DNA of 64,000 nt from Pedobacter sp. MC2016-14 (GTDB lineage: Bacteria; Bacteroidota; Bacteroidia; Sphingobacteriales; Sphingobacteriaceae): positions 1 to 64,000 of the forward strand of contig NZ_JAJMPA010000004.1 in the NCBI RefSeq assembly GCF_020991475.1. The letters run 5' to 3'. The translations under genes and the position numbers were made by a program. Positions within the stretch are counted from its first letter, which is position 1, and each line of letters starts with the position of its first letter. Under the pieces are notes generated by a model. That model was given only the letters and a program-made list of their open reading frames with translations, made no database searches and was not told the origin of the DNA. Shown piece after piece: positions 33,035-42,618 of this stretch.

Positions 33035-35497
33035 CTACTTAAACATGTAGGTTAAGGTAACCCTTGCATTTCTAGGAACTTCATAAATGTAAGTATAATA
33101 CCCCACCGAATTAGCTGGCATACTTGCAGTTTTAGCTGTGTAAGACCCTTGAGTAAGTAGCTTGCGATCTAACAAATTATTTACTAAAGCCGCAAGTCTA
33201 ACCTTACCTTTTTCATAGGAAACACCTGCGTCAAAGCGATAATAGCTAGGCAATTTTAAAGATACTGCATTTGAACCAGCATTTCTATCAAGCTGAATCT
33301 GATATCCACCAGTTAAGCCAAAGCCATTTAAGAATGAACTTTCATCTTTAAAACGGTATGATAACCAACCATTAGTAATGTGCTTTACAGAATTTGGAAT
33401 TGGATTTCCAATAATTGATGTATTAGCATCTTTACTAACTTTTGCATCTGTATAAGCATAATTCAAAATCAGATTAAGATCTTTAACAATTTCTCCTGCT
33501 ATATCAAGCTCAATCCCTTTTGATTTTATCTGACCAAGTTGTATTTGTAAACTCGGATTTGCTGCACTATTTGGATTAAGTTTTTTGTATTCATCAATAT
33601 GTGTTTGATCAAGATCTGCTGTTAGCACATTTTCTTTTGTAATTTTGTAGGCAGCAAGCGTTGCGCTCCACTTCCCATCAAACAAGTCCTTTTTTAGGCC
33701 TAGTTCAATATTATTACCTCTAACTGGTTTAAAAGCCCTACCAAGATAATCTTGTCCTGATACAGGTAAAAAACTCTGATCATATAGGGAATAAACTGAA
33801 AAGTCTTTCATAATAGAATAACTTAGTCCAATGCGAGGACTGAACACGTTATCAGATACTTGCGCGGCTAGAGTTTTACCAACAGTTACCGCATGGGTAA
33901 AGCGGCCTGCAAGTGTTACTCGTAGTTTTTCGTCTAACATACGGATTTCATCTTGCAAATAAACACCTGTATAAGTTAGATTGGTTGCATAGGTATTGGC
34001 ACCAGAACGGGACTGAATGCTTTTAGTCGTATAGTCAAAAACAGGAATATTTATGGCTGGAATACCGTAAACAGGATGAAAAACATTAAAAACTCCATTT
34101 TCACTATCTTTAGTTACCTGCGTTCTGATATCTTGTGGACCGTTAGTAAAATCTCCCCAGGTTTTCAAGTTACCCATATCAACGCCAGCCATAAATCTAT
34201 TAATTATAGATCCAGTTTTAATATCTCCCATGATGCTAAATTGTGCATTTTTATTGATAGCCAATTCTTCACTCAAATTGTAATATCTAACAATATCACC
34301 GTTTTCTTTCATTGAACTTAACCACGTTGAACCGCCCTTTAAACCGTAATTCACATAGGCAATCTGACCGTTAATTTTCCAATTGTTATCTAGCTTATGG
34401 TTAAAATAAAGCGTTAAATTATGATCAGATAATTTACTTGGATCTAGCGCAGGATCGCCAATAAAAAAGCTTGGATCCAATTCGCCAAATCCATTTGGAG
34501 AGAAGCTGTAGTTTCCTAAAGATAATGCTTCAACATGTTGATGTGTATATTCAGCAGTGATTAATGTAGCACTGTCAATTTGATAGCTGATAACCGGTGC
34601 AATAACATATTTATCGTTGTAATTGTATTTATTAAAGCTTCCCTTAGACTGCGCTGCAAGATTTAAACGATACAATAAACGACCATCTTTAGTAATCTTA
34701 CCATCAAGATCAACTGCTGCACGTCCTAAATTATATCCCCCTCCACTCAAAGTAACCGAACTACGGTTTTCGCCAGTGGGCTTTTTAGTTACGATGTTAT
34801 AAATACCTCCGGGCTCACCATTGGCCATCATAAATCCAGATGGGCCTTTGATAAATTCAACTCTATCAATTGTTGCAGCATCTTCGTTAAGCGGACCCCA
34901 TGGCATTTTCATGTTCATGCCATTACGGAATGCAGGTATCGTGGTACCGCGAGTAGAGATGTTAGCATATTGCGCATCCCAATGGCCAGTACGTGTTGTA
35001 CCGCTCACATTACGAGTTATACCATCAACAATATCAAACGCCATTTGATCTGCAATTAGCTGACTGGTTACTACTTTAATGTTTTGTGGAATTTCAATTA
35101 AAGGAGATTGTAAACGCAAAGAAGGCGATACTTTATCTACCTTATATTTCTTTCTGCCTGTAGATATTTGAACATCATCTAGCTGAGACTTATTCTCATT
35201 CAAGGAGAAATCTGAGATCACTGTTCCCTTTGTTAAGGTGATTTGTTTTTCTTTAGGATACAAGCCTACGGCAGAAACTACAAGTGTATAGGTACCTGCT
35301 GGTACTTTACGGATGGAGTATGATCCATCTTCATCTGTTACGGCACCATAGGTGGTACCTTTTAATTTTACGGTTACCCCTTCGGCAATTGTACCATCTG
35401 ATGTGGTTACTCTACCCCTGATACTTCCAGTAACCTGGGCAAATAATTGGCTGCCTGTAAGCAGCACTAAGAACAATACGAGTAAATGTTTCTTCAT
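33035..35497 (-). CDS. TonB-dependent siderophore-type receptor
   Basis: An 820-residue outer-membrane receptor: signal peptide (ends QLFAQ), carboxypeptidase-like domain (about 22-105, GSIRGRVTTSDGTIAEGVTV), plug domain (LIEIPQNIKVVTSQLI; FIKGPSGFMMANGEPGGIYNIVTKKP) and a 22-strand-type barrel with the family end RNARVTLTYMFK. The plug signatures place it with the FhuE/FecA-like ferric-siderophore group. It is flanked by GH15 and trehalose synthesis genes with no siderophore genes nearby. An inverted repeat upstream (35542-35589) could be its operator. Confidence 0.88.
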   Translation of the reverse strand: MKKHLLVLFLVLLTGSQLFAQVTGSIRGRVTTSDGTIAEGVTVKLKGTTYGAVTDEDGSYSIRKVPAGTYTLVVSAVGLYPKEKQITLTKGTVISDFSLNENKSQLDDVQISTGRKKYKVDKVSPSLRLQSPLIEIPQNIKVVTSQLIADQMAFDIVDGITRNVSGTTRTGHWDAQYANISTRGTTIPAFRNGMNMKMPWGPLNEDAATIDRVEFIKGPSGFMMANGEPGGIYNIVTKKPTGENRSSVTLSGGGYNLGRAAVDLDGKITKDGRLLYRLNLAAQSKGSFNKYNYNDKYVIAPVISYQIDSATLITAEYTHQHVEALSLGNYSFSPNGFGELDPSFFIGDPALDPSKLSDHNLTLYFNHKLDNNWKINGQIAYVNYGLKGGSTWLSSMKENGDIVRYYNLSEELAINKNAQFSIMGDIKTGSIINRFMAGVDMGNLKTWGDFTNGPQDIRTQVTKDSENGVFNVFHPVYGIPAINIPVFDYTTKSIQSRSGANTYATNLTYTGVYLQDEIRMLDEKLRVTLAGRFTHAVTVGKTLAAQVSDNVFSPRIGLSYSIMKDFSVYSLYDQSFLPVSGQDYLGRAFKPVRGNNIELGLKKDLFDGKWSATLAAYKITKENVLTADLDQTHIDEYKKLNPNSAANPSLQIQLGQIKSKGIELDIAGEIVKDLNLILNYAYTDAKVSKDANTSIIGNPIPNSVKHITNGWLSYRFKDESSFLNGFGLTGGYQIQLDRNAGSNAVSLKLPSYYRFDAGVSYEKGKVRLAALVNNLLDRKLLTQGSYTAKTASMPANSVGYYTYIYEVPRNARVTLTYMFK

Positions 35498-35541
35498 TAT
35501 ACTATTAAAAATTGATTAGAATTATTTGGCCGCAAAGTAAA

Positions 35542-35589
35542 GGCTATTTGAGCAGTTTACCAAACTATTTTTAATTAATCTAAATAGCC
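35542..35589. promoter_or_regulatory. Candidate operator upstream of the TonB receptor
   Basis: GGCTATTT (35542-35549) and AAATAGCC (35582-35589) form an 8-bp inverted repeat separated by 32 bases of AT-rich sequence. It lies 45-92 bases upstream of the receptor ATG on the minus strand. It could be an iron-dependent operator or a chance repeat. Confidence 0.3.
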
Positions 35590-35718
35590 ACCCTATCTGG
35601 AAGACTTTTTAGCAGCAACATTTTTAGATACATGTTGTAACAAGAATGTGATTTCACCAATGCCTTAGTTACATACAAAACCAAACAATACGCCTTTGAA
35701 GCCGTTATTATTACAGAT

Positions 35719-37914
35719 ATGATGAACAATAAAACGATAATCGTCTCCAACCGCTTGCCCGTTAAAATTATAGAACATAACGGAGAATACTTATTAAGCC
35801 CCAGTGAAGGGGGATTGGCTACCGGACTTGGATCCGTTTATAAAGAAGGTAATAACATCTGGATTGGATGGCCCGGAATTGAAGTACCGGAAGAAAGACA
35901 GGATGAAGTACGGAAGCAGCTTGCTGAGTTAAACCTCATTCCGGTTTTTTTAACTCCGGAAGAAATAAACCTTTATTATGAAGGTTTTTCTAATGAAATT
36001 TTATGGCCCGTATTTCACTACGTGGTTACTTACGCTAATTTTGAGCAAACTTACTGGGATTTTTACCAGCTGGTAAATGGTAAATTTGAAGCTGAACTTG
36101 CTGCACATGTTAGAGATGGTGATACCATTTGGGTACACGATTACCAGCTGATGCTGTTGCCTTCTTTAATTAGGGCTAAAGCGCCAAACGTTACCATCGG
36201 ATTTTTTCAGCACATTCCTTTTCCTTCTTATGAAATATTCAGGCTGATACCCTGGCGTGAAGAACTGATACACGGGTTATTTGGTGCGGATTTGATCGGC
36301 TTTCATACTTTTGATGATGTGCGCCACTTTTTAAGCGCTGCCGCCAGACTTTCGCCTGCTAAGCTTTCTGATAATGTGATCACTTTTCAGGAACGCCAAA
36401 TTGTTGTAGAGGCTTTTCCGATGGGAATAGATGATGCTAAATTTGAAGCCCTGGCCCAAAGTCCGCTTGTGGAAGAGCATATGAATTCTTTTAATGAGGG
36501 GCTGGACAATGGTAAAGTTATCCTTTCTATAGACCGACTGGATTATAGTAAAGGGATTTTACAGCGCTTGCAAGCTTACGAATTATTGCTGCAAACTAAG
36601 CCGCAGTGCATTGGCAAAATTTCATTTTATATGATTGTGGTTCCTTCAAGGGATACTGTGCCGCAATACCGCGAACTCCGAGAGCACATAGACCAATTAG
36701 TGGGTAACATTAACGCCAGGTACCGGACTTTAAACTGGCTGCCGGTACATTATTTTTACCGCTCGTTCTCGGTTGAATTTCTTTCTGCCTTGTACAGCAC
36801 CGCAGATATTTGTTTGGTTACCCCGATGCGCGACGGCATGAACCTTGTAAGCAAAGAATATGTGGCCTCCCGCATCCATGATACCGGTGTACTTATTTTA
36901 AGTGAAATGGCGGGGGCTTCAAAAGAATTAAACGATGCCCTGATTGTAAACCCCAACAACATTGGGGAAATTGTAAAAACCATTTTGCAGGCACTAAATA
37001 TGACTTTAGAAGAGCAGCACAGCAGAATGGCCAGCATGCGTGCTGTGGTTAAAAAATTTAATATCCACCTCTGGGTGAAAAACTTTATGGATAAATTAGA
37101 AGAAGTTAAAGTATTGCAGCAAAGCATGCTAACCAGATACGCCTCAATAAAGGTAAGGGAACAGATTGCTGAAGCTTATTCAAAAACTGATCAACGGTAT
37201 ATATTTTTGGACTATGATGGTACCTTAGTTGGTTTTCAGCCGGTTATAGATCAGGCGTCACCAGATCCTGAATTATACGAGCTGTTAAATGACTTGACCA
37301 GTGATTTGGCAAATAAAGTAATTATTATTAGTGGACGCCGCAATGAAACGCTGGAGAAGTGGTTTGGCCATTTAAAGCTGGACATGATTGCAGAGCATGG
37401 TGCCTGGCAAAAAAGATACGGAGAGGAATGGAAAAGCCTGCCATTGCTTACCGATAAATGGAAGCAGGAAGTGCGTACAGTTTTAGATACATATACCGAT
37501 CGTACCCCGGGTTCTTTTATAGAAGATAAAAGTTACTCACTAGTTTGGCACTACAGAAAAGTGGAAGATGGTCTTGGCGAGCTTAGGGCGAGTGAGATCA
37601 TTAACCACCTAAAGATGATTATTGCCGACAAAGGACTACAGTTGATGCCTGGAAATAAAGTAATAGAATTTAAGAACATAGAGGTAAATAAAGGTAAGGC
37701 TGCCCAGGGATGGATGCACGAAGCACATCCTGATTTTATACTGGCACTTGGGGATGACCACACGGACGAGGATATTTTTAAAGCCTTACCGGAAGATGCC
37801 TATACCATTAAGGTGGGCAGCAATATTTCTGCCGCAAGATACTTTTTAAGAAACCCTACGGAAGTGCGGCTACTATTGAAAAATCTGACAACGTTCGTCC
37901 CTCAGGGAAATTAA
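35719..37914 (+). CDS. Fused trehalose-6-phosphate synthase/phosphatase
   Basis: A 731-residue bifunctional enzyme. The GT20 synthase domain (about 1-465) has IIVSNRLPV, the glycine-rich EGGLATGLGSV, VHDYQLMLLP, SIDRLDYSKGI and TPMRDGMNLVSKEY. The HAD phosphatase domain (about 490-725) has FLDYDGTLVGF, IISGRRNETLEKWF and GDDHTDEDIF. Together they make trehalose from UDP-glucose (or another NDP-glucose) and glucose-6-phosphate. The fusion is the OtsA-OtsB order. The gene's 3' end overlaps the convergent thioesterase gene by 42 bases. Confidence 0.95.
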   Translation: MMNNKTIIVSNRLPVKIIEHNGEYLLSPSEGGLATGLGSVYKEGNNIWIGWPGIEVPEERQDEVRKQLAELNLIPVFLTPEEINLYYEGFSNEILWPVFHYVVTYANFEQTYWDFYQLVNGKFEAELAAHVRDGDTIWVHDYQLMLLPSLIRAKAPNVTIGFFQHIPFPSYEIFRLIPWREELIHGLFGADLIGFHTFDDVRHFLSAAARLSPAKLSDNVITFQERQIVVEAFPMGIDDAKFEALAQSPLVEEHMNSFNEGLDNGKVILSIDRLDYSKGILQRLQAYELLLQTKPQCIGKISFYMIVVPSRDTVPQYRELREHIDQLVGNINARYRTLNWLPVHYFYRSFSVEFLSALYSTADICLVTPMRDGMNLVSKEYVASRIHDTGVLILSEMAGASKELNDALIVNPNNIGEIVKTILQALNMTLEEQHSRMASMRAVVKKFNIHLWVKNFMDKLEEVKVLQQSMLTRYASIKVREQIAEAYSKTDQRYIFLDYDGTLVGFQPVIDQASPDPELYELLNDLTSDLANKVIIISGRRNETLEKWFGHLKLDMIAEHGAWQKRYGEEWKSLPLLTDKWKQEVRTVLDTYTDRTPGSFIEDKSYSLVWHYRKVEDGLGELRASEIINHLKMIIADKGLQLMPGNKVIEFKNIEVNKGKAAQGWMHEAHPDFILALGDDHTDEDIFKALPEDAYTIKVGSNISAARYFLRNPTEVRLLLKNLTTFVPQGN

Positions 37915-38421
37915 ACATTCAGCGGTATTAAATTCATCTTTAATAGAAGCTTCGTCTCTTTTATAAGTGGCCTTAAGTTCTCTTCTGTTCTTGGCCTGAG
38001 AAAAACGCCTGATATCATCCTGGCTTTTTAAAATCAGGCCAGGAACTTGTTTGGGTTTGTGGTCTTCGCCAATGGCTACCATGGTAAAATAACTGGTATT
38101 GGTATGCTTAACCACGTGGGTACGTACATTTTCAGAAATAACTTTAATGCCAATAATCATAGAGGTTTTTCCGACATAATTTACGGAAGCCATCAAAGAA
38201 ACCAGTTCCCCGACTTCTACAGGGGCCAGGAAGTCTACCACATCAATAGAGGCGGTAATGCAGTAGCCATCTGAATGTTTAGCTGCGCAAACGTAAGCTA
38301 CTTTATCCATTAAACTTAATATGATTCCTCCGTGAATTTTGCCTCCAAAATTAGAGTATGATGGGATCATCAGCTCGGTGAGTGTGGTTTGAGAACTTTC
38401 TACTGTTTTATAATCTTGCAT
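37873..38421 (-). CDS. Hotdog-fold acyl-CoA thioesterase
   Basis: A 182-residue acyl-CoA hydrolase of the YciA/BFIT-like hotdog group. Landmarks: LTELMIPSYSNFGGKIHGGIILSLMDKVAY (helix with the conserved G-K-x-HGG region, about 16-45), CITASIDVVDFLAPVEVGE and the beta-strand TSYFTMVAIGEDHKP. It hydrolyses acyl-CoA thioesters in the cytoplasm; chain length is unknown. I chose ATG 38421; an in-frame ATG at 38451 adds ten unrelated residues. Its last 42 bases overlap the trehalose gene tail-to-tail. Confidence 0.88.
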   Translation of the reverse strand: MQDYKTVESSQTTLTELMIPSYSNFGGKIHGGIILSLMDKVAYVCAAKHSDGYCITASIDVVDFLAPVEVGELVSLMASVNYVGKTSMIIGIKVISENVRTHVVKHTNTSYFTMVAIGEDHKPKQVPGLILKSQDDIRRFSQAKNRRELKATYKRDEASIKDEFNTAECLISLRDERCQIFQ

Positions 38422-38489
38422 AGTATGCTGCAATTTACTGCAAATTTCCATTAATCAAAATGGTAGTTAAATTTATATATTTACGGCGT

Positions 38490-39137
38490 ATGGAAACTCC
38501 TCAATCACTTCAGTTATTGTCTGCCATAGAGCAGCGGATATTGGGCTCGCTCATAGAAAAAAGTAAAGCGACACCTGATTATTACCCCATGACAATTTCT
38601 GCATTAACTGCAGCATGTAACCAAAAAACATCCCGTAATCCGGTGGTAAATTATGATGAAGAATCTATTGTGCTTACCCTGAATATGTTAAAAATAAAGG
38701 GCCTTGTAGGTACAGTATCTGGTGCAGGAAGTCGTGTGGTAAAGTATAAGCATAACCTGGCAATTGTTTATCCTTTGTTGCCTACCGAACTGGTTATCGT
38801 TTGTTTGTTACTGCTCCGCGGTCCGCTTACACCAGGAGAAATCAACACCAATTCTTCGCGTTTATATGAATTTGAAACCATCGAAGAAGTTAATGAGCTG
38901 TTACAAAAACTTGCTGCGGATGAGCCTGCTTATGTGGTTCAACTGCCTAAAAAAGCAGGCCAGAAAGAATCCAGGTACATGCATTTGTTTGGTGGAATAC
39001 CAGAGGTTAATGAGCAGGAAGAGGTAGCCAATGACACTCCACAGTCTGCAAATACTACTGAACTGGAAGAACGCATAACGAAATTAGAAAAGGAAGTAGA
39101 GGAGCTAAAAGAATTGGTGAATTTATTGATGAACTAA
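38490..39137 (+). CDS. YceH family protein (DUF480)
   Basis: A 215-residue protein with two winged-helix-like halves. Landmarks: LSAIEQRILGSLIEKSKATPDYYPMTISALTAACNQKTSRNP (cited as a block at residues 8-49), YKHNLAIVYPLLPTELVIVCLLLLRG and the region PGEINTNSSRLYEF. The C-terminal 35 residues form a short coiled coil (TELEERITKLEKEVEELKEL). The function of the family is unknown. I chose ATG 38490 because family similarity starts there; the in-frame ATG at 38460 overlaps the promoter region. Confidence 0.9.
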   Translation: METPQSLQLLSAIEQRILGSLIEKSKATPDYYPMTISALTAACNQKTSRNPVVNYDEESIVLTLNMLKIKGLVGTVSGAGSRVVKYKHNLAIVYPLLPTELVIVCLLLLRGPLTPGEINTNSSRLYEFETIEEVNELLQKLAADEPAYVVQLPKKAGQKESRYMHLFGGIPEVNEQEEVANDTPQSANTTELEERITKLEKEVEELKELVNLLMN

Positions 39138-39213
39138 AGATTTTAAGTGTCTAATCTCGCAGACAAAATAAGCTAGCAAATAACGTTTAATTCCGGGTAT
39201 TTTAAGAAATGGA

Positions 39214-41166
39214 TTACACTGGCAACCTGCTCAGTTCAATATCATCTGGGGTTACAAATATTAAGGGTACTTTTTCTATTTCTACGTAACTGGAATCCAG
39301 GCCAAAACTACGTTCTTCTGAAAGGCTTAAGCGTTTTAGCACAAAATAATAGTGCATCACAGTGCGCTCATAAAAACTCAGTTTGGCAAACTTAGACAAA
39401 TGTTTTTCGAGCAAGACAAATCTGAAGTCACCCGCAATTTTATGTCTGTTTAAAGATTTATACTGACTGGTGATGTCTACCTCGCCATTTTTAACCAGCT
39501 CTTCAACTACTTTTCTGAACAGGAGGTTAACCCGCTGCTCTTCGCGAAAACCCAACTTGAAGTCGATCCGGATTAGTTTGCCCGGGATAAGAAATTCTAC
39601 TTTATATTCTCTGCAAAAAGGCTCATCTACCACATCTACATGGACAAGCCAGTAAATATCGGCCCGCTTTGGCTCTTTTTGAAGGATAGAGTACATGATT
39701 TTGGACTCTATTTCTGTTTTGAAGTTAGCACTTGTCAGGTACACCAACTGAGATGAATATTTCGCTACAGTTTCGTCATCGCTCAGCTCACTGATGATCT
39801 GGTAATAATCGTCTATCTCCACGTACTTTACAAAGCGGTTTTTGATCTTGCGGGCGGCATACCAGCCCCACATCACGGTAAAAAGTAAGGAACCGATTAA
39901 AACAGTTACAAAACCGCCATGGAAAAACTTAGTCATGTTACCTACTAAAAATGCGAGTTCTAATAAACCATAAATGGTTAAAAACAGGACAACGATGTAG
40001 GTAGGGACTTTTTTTACCCGCATAAATACCGCGACTAAAATTGTAGTGGCCAGGAAAGTTAAATTGATGGCTAATCCGTAAGCACCTTCCATATCAATGG
40101 ATCTTTTGAAGATGAGCACTACGATGATACACCCCGCACAAAGCAACCAGTTGATGGATGGCACATAGATTTGCCCTTTTTGATTGCTTGGATAATTGAT
40201 TTTAACTTTTGGCCAAAGGTTTAACCTTACCGCCTCTGAAATGAGGGTAAAGGATCCCGTAATCATGGCCTGACTGGCAATAACGGCGGCAACTGTAGCC
40301 AGTGCAACCAAGGGTAGCAGGTACTGGTGAGGAACCAACTGGTAAAAAGGGTTAAGTTTATCGTTGTAATTTGGATGCGCCAATAACCATGCACCTTGCC
40401 CAAGGTAATTTAAGATTAAGGTGATTTTAACAAAAATCCAACTGATGCGGATGTTTTTTCTTCCGCAGTGACCGAGGTCTGAATACAAGGCTTCGGCTCC
40501 TGTAGTACATAGAAACACTCCACCGAGTATAACCAGGGCCATTGGGTTGGTGGAAATGAGCTGTACTGCATAATATGGATTGAGGGCCTTAAGCACGGAA
40601 TAATCATGTACGATATATAGCAAGCCCAATACCCCAAGGGTTGCAAACCAAAGAAACATGATTGGACCGAACAACTTGCCCACCAGGCTGGTTCCAAATT
40701 GCTGGATCACAAAAAGAAAAATAATAATGGTTAATACAATAGGAATAATTTGCAGGCTTGGAAATTTTACCTGCAAGCCTTCTATTGCGGAGGTGACGGT
40801 AATGGAGGGCGTAATGATCCCATCTGCAAGTAAAGCACAACCACCTATAACGGCGGGTATAACCAGCCACTTTGCTTTTTTACGCACCAATGAATACAAT
40901 GAAAAAATGCCCCCTTCTCCCCTGTTGTCTGCACGAAGGGTGATGACGACATACTTAATGGTAGTTTGCAATGTAAGGGTCCAGATGATGCAAGACAAGG
41001 CTCCAAGTACAAGTAGCGGAGTTATCGGCTGGCCACTATCGCTCACGGTATTAAAAATTGCCCTTAACGTATATAATGGAGATGTACCAATATCTCCATA
41101 AACAATGCCTAAACTAATGAGCAGGCCGCCTGCTGAGAGAGAATTTATATTTTTATGATCAGACAT
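39214..41166 (-). CDS. kup: Kup-type potassium uptake transporter
   Basis: A 650-residue inner-membrane potassium/proton symporter of the KUP/HAK/KT family. About 12 hydrophobic helices fill residues 12-440, starting with the signature LGIVYGDIGTSPLYTLRAIF. Later blocks ADNRGEGGIFSLYSLVR and TTGAEALYSDLGHCGRKNIR are diagnostic. The C-terminal 200 residues are a soluble cytoplasmic domain. It stands alone, with convergent YceH on one side and a T9SS protein gene diverging on the other. Confidence 0.95.
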   Translation of the reverse strand: MSDHKNINSLSAGGLLISLGIVYGDIGTSPLYTLRAIFNTVSDSGQPITPLLVLGALSCIIWTLTLQTTIKYVVITLRADNRGEGGIFSLYSLVRKKAKWLVIPAVIGGCALLADGIITPSITVTSAIEGLQVKFPSLQIIPIVLTIIIFLFVIQQFGTSLVGKLFGPIMFLWFATLGVLGLLYIVHDYSVLKALNPYYAVQLISTNPMALVILGGVFLCTTGAEALYSDLGHCGRKNIRISWIFVKITLILNYLGQGAWLLAHPNYNDKLNPFYQLVPHQYLLPLVALATVAAVIASQAMITGSFTLISEAVRLNLWPKVKINYPSNQKGQIYVPSINWLLCAGCIIVVLIFKRSIDMEGAYGLAINLTFLATTILVAVFMRVKKVPTYIVVLFLTIYGLLELAFLVGNMTKFFHGGFVTVLIGSLLFTVMWGWYAARKIKNRFVKYVEIDDYYQIISELSDDETVAKYSSQLVYLTSANFKTEIESKIMYSILQKEPKRADIYWLVHVDVVDEPFCREYKVEFLIPGKLIRIDFKLGFREEQRVNLLFRKVVEELVKNGEVDITSQYKSLNRHKIAGDFRFVLLEKHLSKFAKLSFYERTVMHYYFVLKRLSLSEERSFGLDSSYVEIEKVPLIFVTPDDIELSRLPV

Positions 41167-41266
41167 TTTATTCGTTCATCTTGCTATGGCAAATAAACAA
41201 AAAATAGAAGTAATTGTTAGAATTGGTGTTAAAATGTGTTAAATTACAAGAAACAAAACAAAAAGC

Positions 41267-41298
41267 TTGCTTAATCTGTATAATTATATATATTTTTG
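41267..41298 (+). promoter_or_regulatory. Promoter of the T9SS-sorted protein gene
   Basis: TTG at 41267-41269 and a perfect -7 box TATTTTTG at 41291-41298, spacer 21 bp. The ATG follows 12 bases after the box. Confidence 0.6.
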
Positions 41299-41310
41299 CT
41301 GCCATAAAGT

Positions 41311-41826
41311 ATGAACAAAACGTCTAAAACCGCCTTCTTTGCTTATGTAATCTGTTGCGCCTGCATCAGCTTACTCTGCAGTATGCCTGTTTTAGCACAA
41401 AAATCTGATAGTATTTATTACAGCTCAAGAGCTAAGAAAGTAAATAGAACACCAACTATCAAAGCAAACATCCAATCTTACAAGCCTAGCTACAATGCTG
41501 GCTTAGGCTATCTTCCTTACAACAATTCTTTATTAAACGCCAAAGGCTCGATTAAGCAAGACAAAATTCTTTCGGTATCTAAGGTATATCCAAATCCGGT
41601 AGATGATCAGGTAAATGTGACTTTGAAACTTGATCGTGAGGGTGTAGTTTCCATTAAAATTATTGATTTACTGGGAAATGAAGTGATTACCCTAGCCAAT
41701 GAACGCATGGTTTCTGGTGAACAAACTAAAAGCTTTACCATTCCTAATAAACTAAACAGCGGCATTTATTTTCTGCGCATAGTTTGTGGTGCAGAAACGA
41801 TTGTAAAACGCATTTCTGTTATCTAA
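41311..41826 (+). CDS. Short exported protein with type IX sorting domain
   Basis: A 171-residue protein with a signal peptide (ends MPVLAQ), about 60 polar residues and a C-terminal type A T9SS sorting domain of about 80 residues: VYPNPVDDQVNVTLKLD, VSIKIIDLLGNEVITL and GIYFLRIV to the end VKRISVI. T9SS passengers are exported and attached to or released from the surface. Here the passenger part is so short that the protein is little more than a sorting domain. It implies the host has a type IX system elsewhere. Confidence 0.88.
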   Translation: MNKTSKTAFFAYVICCACISLLCSMPVLAQKSDSIYYSSRAKKVNRTPTIKANIQSYKPSYNAGLGYLPYNNSLLNAKGSIKQDKILSVSKVYPNPVDDQVNVTLKLDREGVVSIKIIDLLGNEVITLANERMVSGEQTKSFTIPNKLNSGIYFLRIVCGAETIVKRISVI

Positions 41827-42001
41827 TTCCCTTAAAATTCTGGTTTATTGCCTACCTATCTTTAGAGAGAAGGATTTAAAACTGTATTTTAATTTTTTTG
41901 TCTTAGAAACGTTATCAAATGGCTGTTATTTTCTTTTTTAGGGATATAAAGCTATTTTTACGAATCGTGCAAGAAGCATGATTGATAAGCCTTAATACGA
42001 A

Positions 42002-42613
42002 ATGAAAGTGATTGCTATTGGACGCAACTATGCTGCGCACGCCAAAGAACTGAATAACCCACTGCCTGATGCTCCTGTAATTTTTCTAAAACCAGATACT
42101 GCTGTTTTAAAAGATAATAAACCTTTTTATTTACCTGATTTTTCTGCTGACATCCATTATGAGCTGGAAGTGGTACTTAAAGTTTGTAAGGAAGGTAAAC
42201 ATATTGCAGAGAAATTTGCCGGAAATTATTTTGATGAAGTAGGCCTGGGAATTGATTTTACAGCAAGGGACCTGCAAAGTAAATTTAAGGAAAAAGGGCT
42301 GCCCTGGGAATTGGCCAAAGCTTTTGACAACTCTGCCGCCATAAGTAAATTTGTACCTAAATCACAGTTTGAAGACATAAGTGCTTTACCTTTTAGCTTA
42401 AAAATTAATGACGAATTAAAGCAGGATGGCAACACCAATATGATGCTCTTTTCTTTTGAACAGATCATCTCTTTTGTATCTAAATACATTACCCTTAAAA
42501 AGGGAGACTTGATTTTTACCGGAACACCGGAGGGCGTTGGCAAAGTGTTTGCCGGCGATAAACTTGAGGCCTGGATAGCTGATGAGCAATTTTTAAATTT
42601 TGAGATCAAGTAA
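42002..42613 (+). CDS. Fumarylacetoacetate hydrolase family protein
   Basis: A 203-residue FAH-fold enzyme. Landmarks: MKVIAIGRNYAAHAKELNNP, IFLKPDTAVL, IHYELEVVLKV (metal-binding Glu pair) and GDLIFTGTPEGVGKV. Short FAH proteins of the YcgM/FAHD1 type act as acylpyruvases or oxaloacetate tautomerases; the exact substrate is not readable. It begins a three-gene run with an M23 peptidase (5-base gap) and Bcp. Confidence 0.88.
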   Translation: MKVIAIGRNYAAHAKELNNPLPDAPVIFLKPDTAVLKDNKPFYLPDFSADIHYELEVVLKVCKEGKHIAEKFAGNYFDEVGLGIDFTARDLQSKFKEKGLPWELAKAFDNSAAISKFVPKSQFEDISALPFSLKINDELKQDGNTNMMLFSFEQIISFVSKYITLKKGDLIFTGTPEGVGKVFAGDKLEAWIADEQFLNFEIK

Positions 42614-42618
42614 CATTA

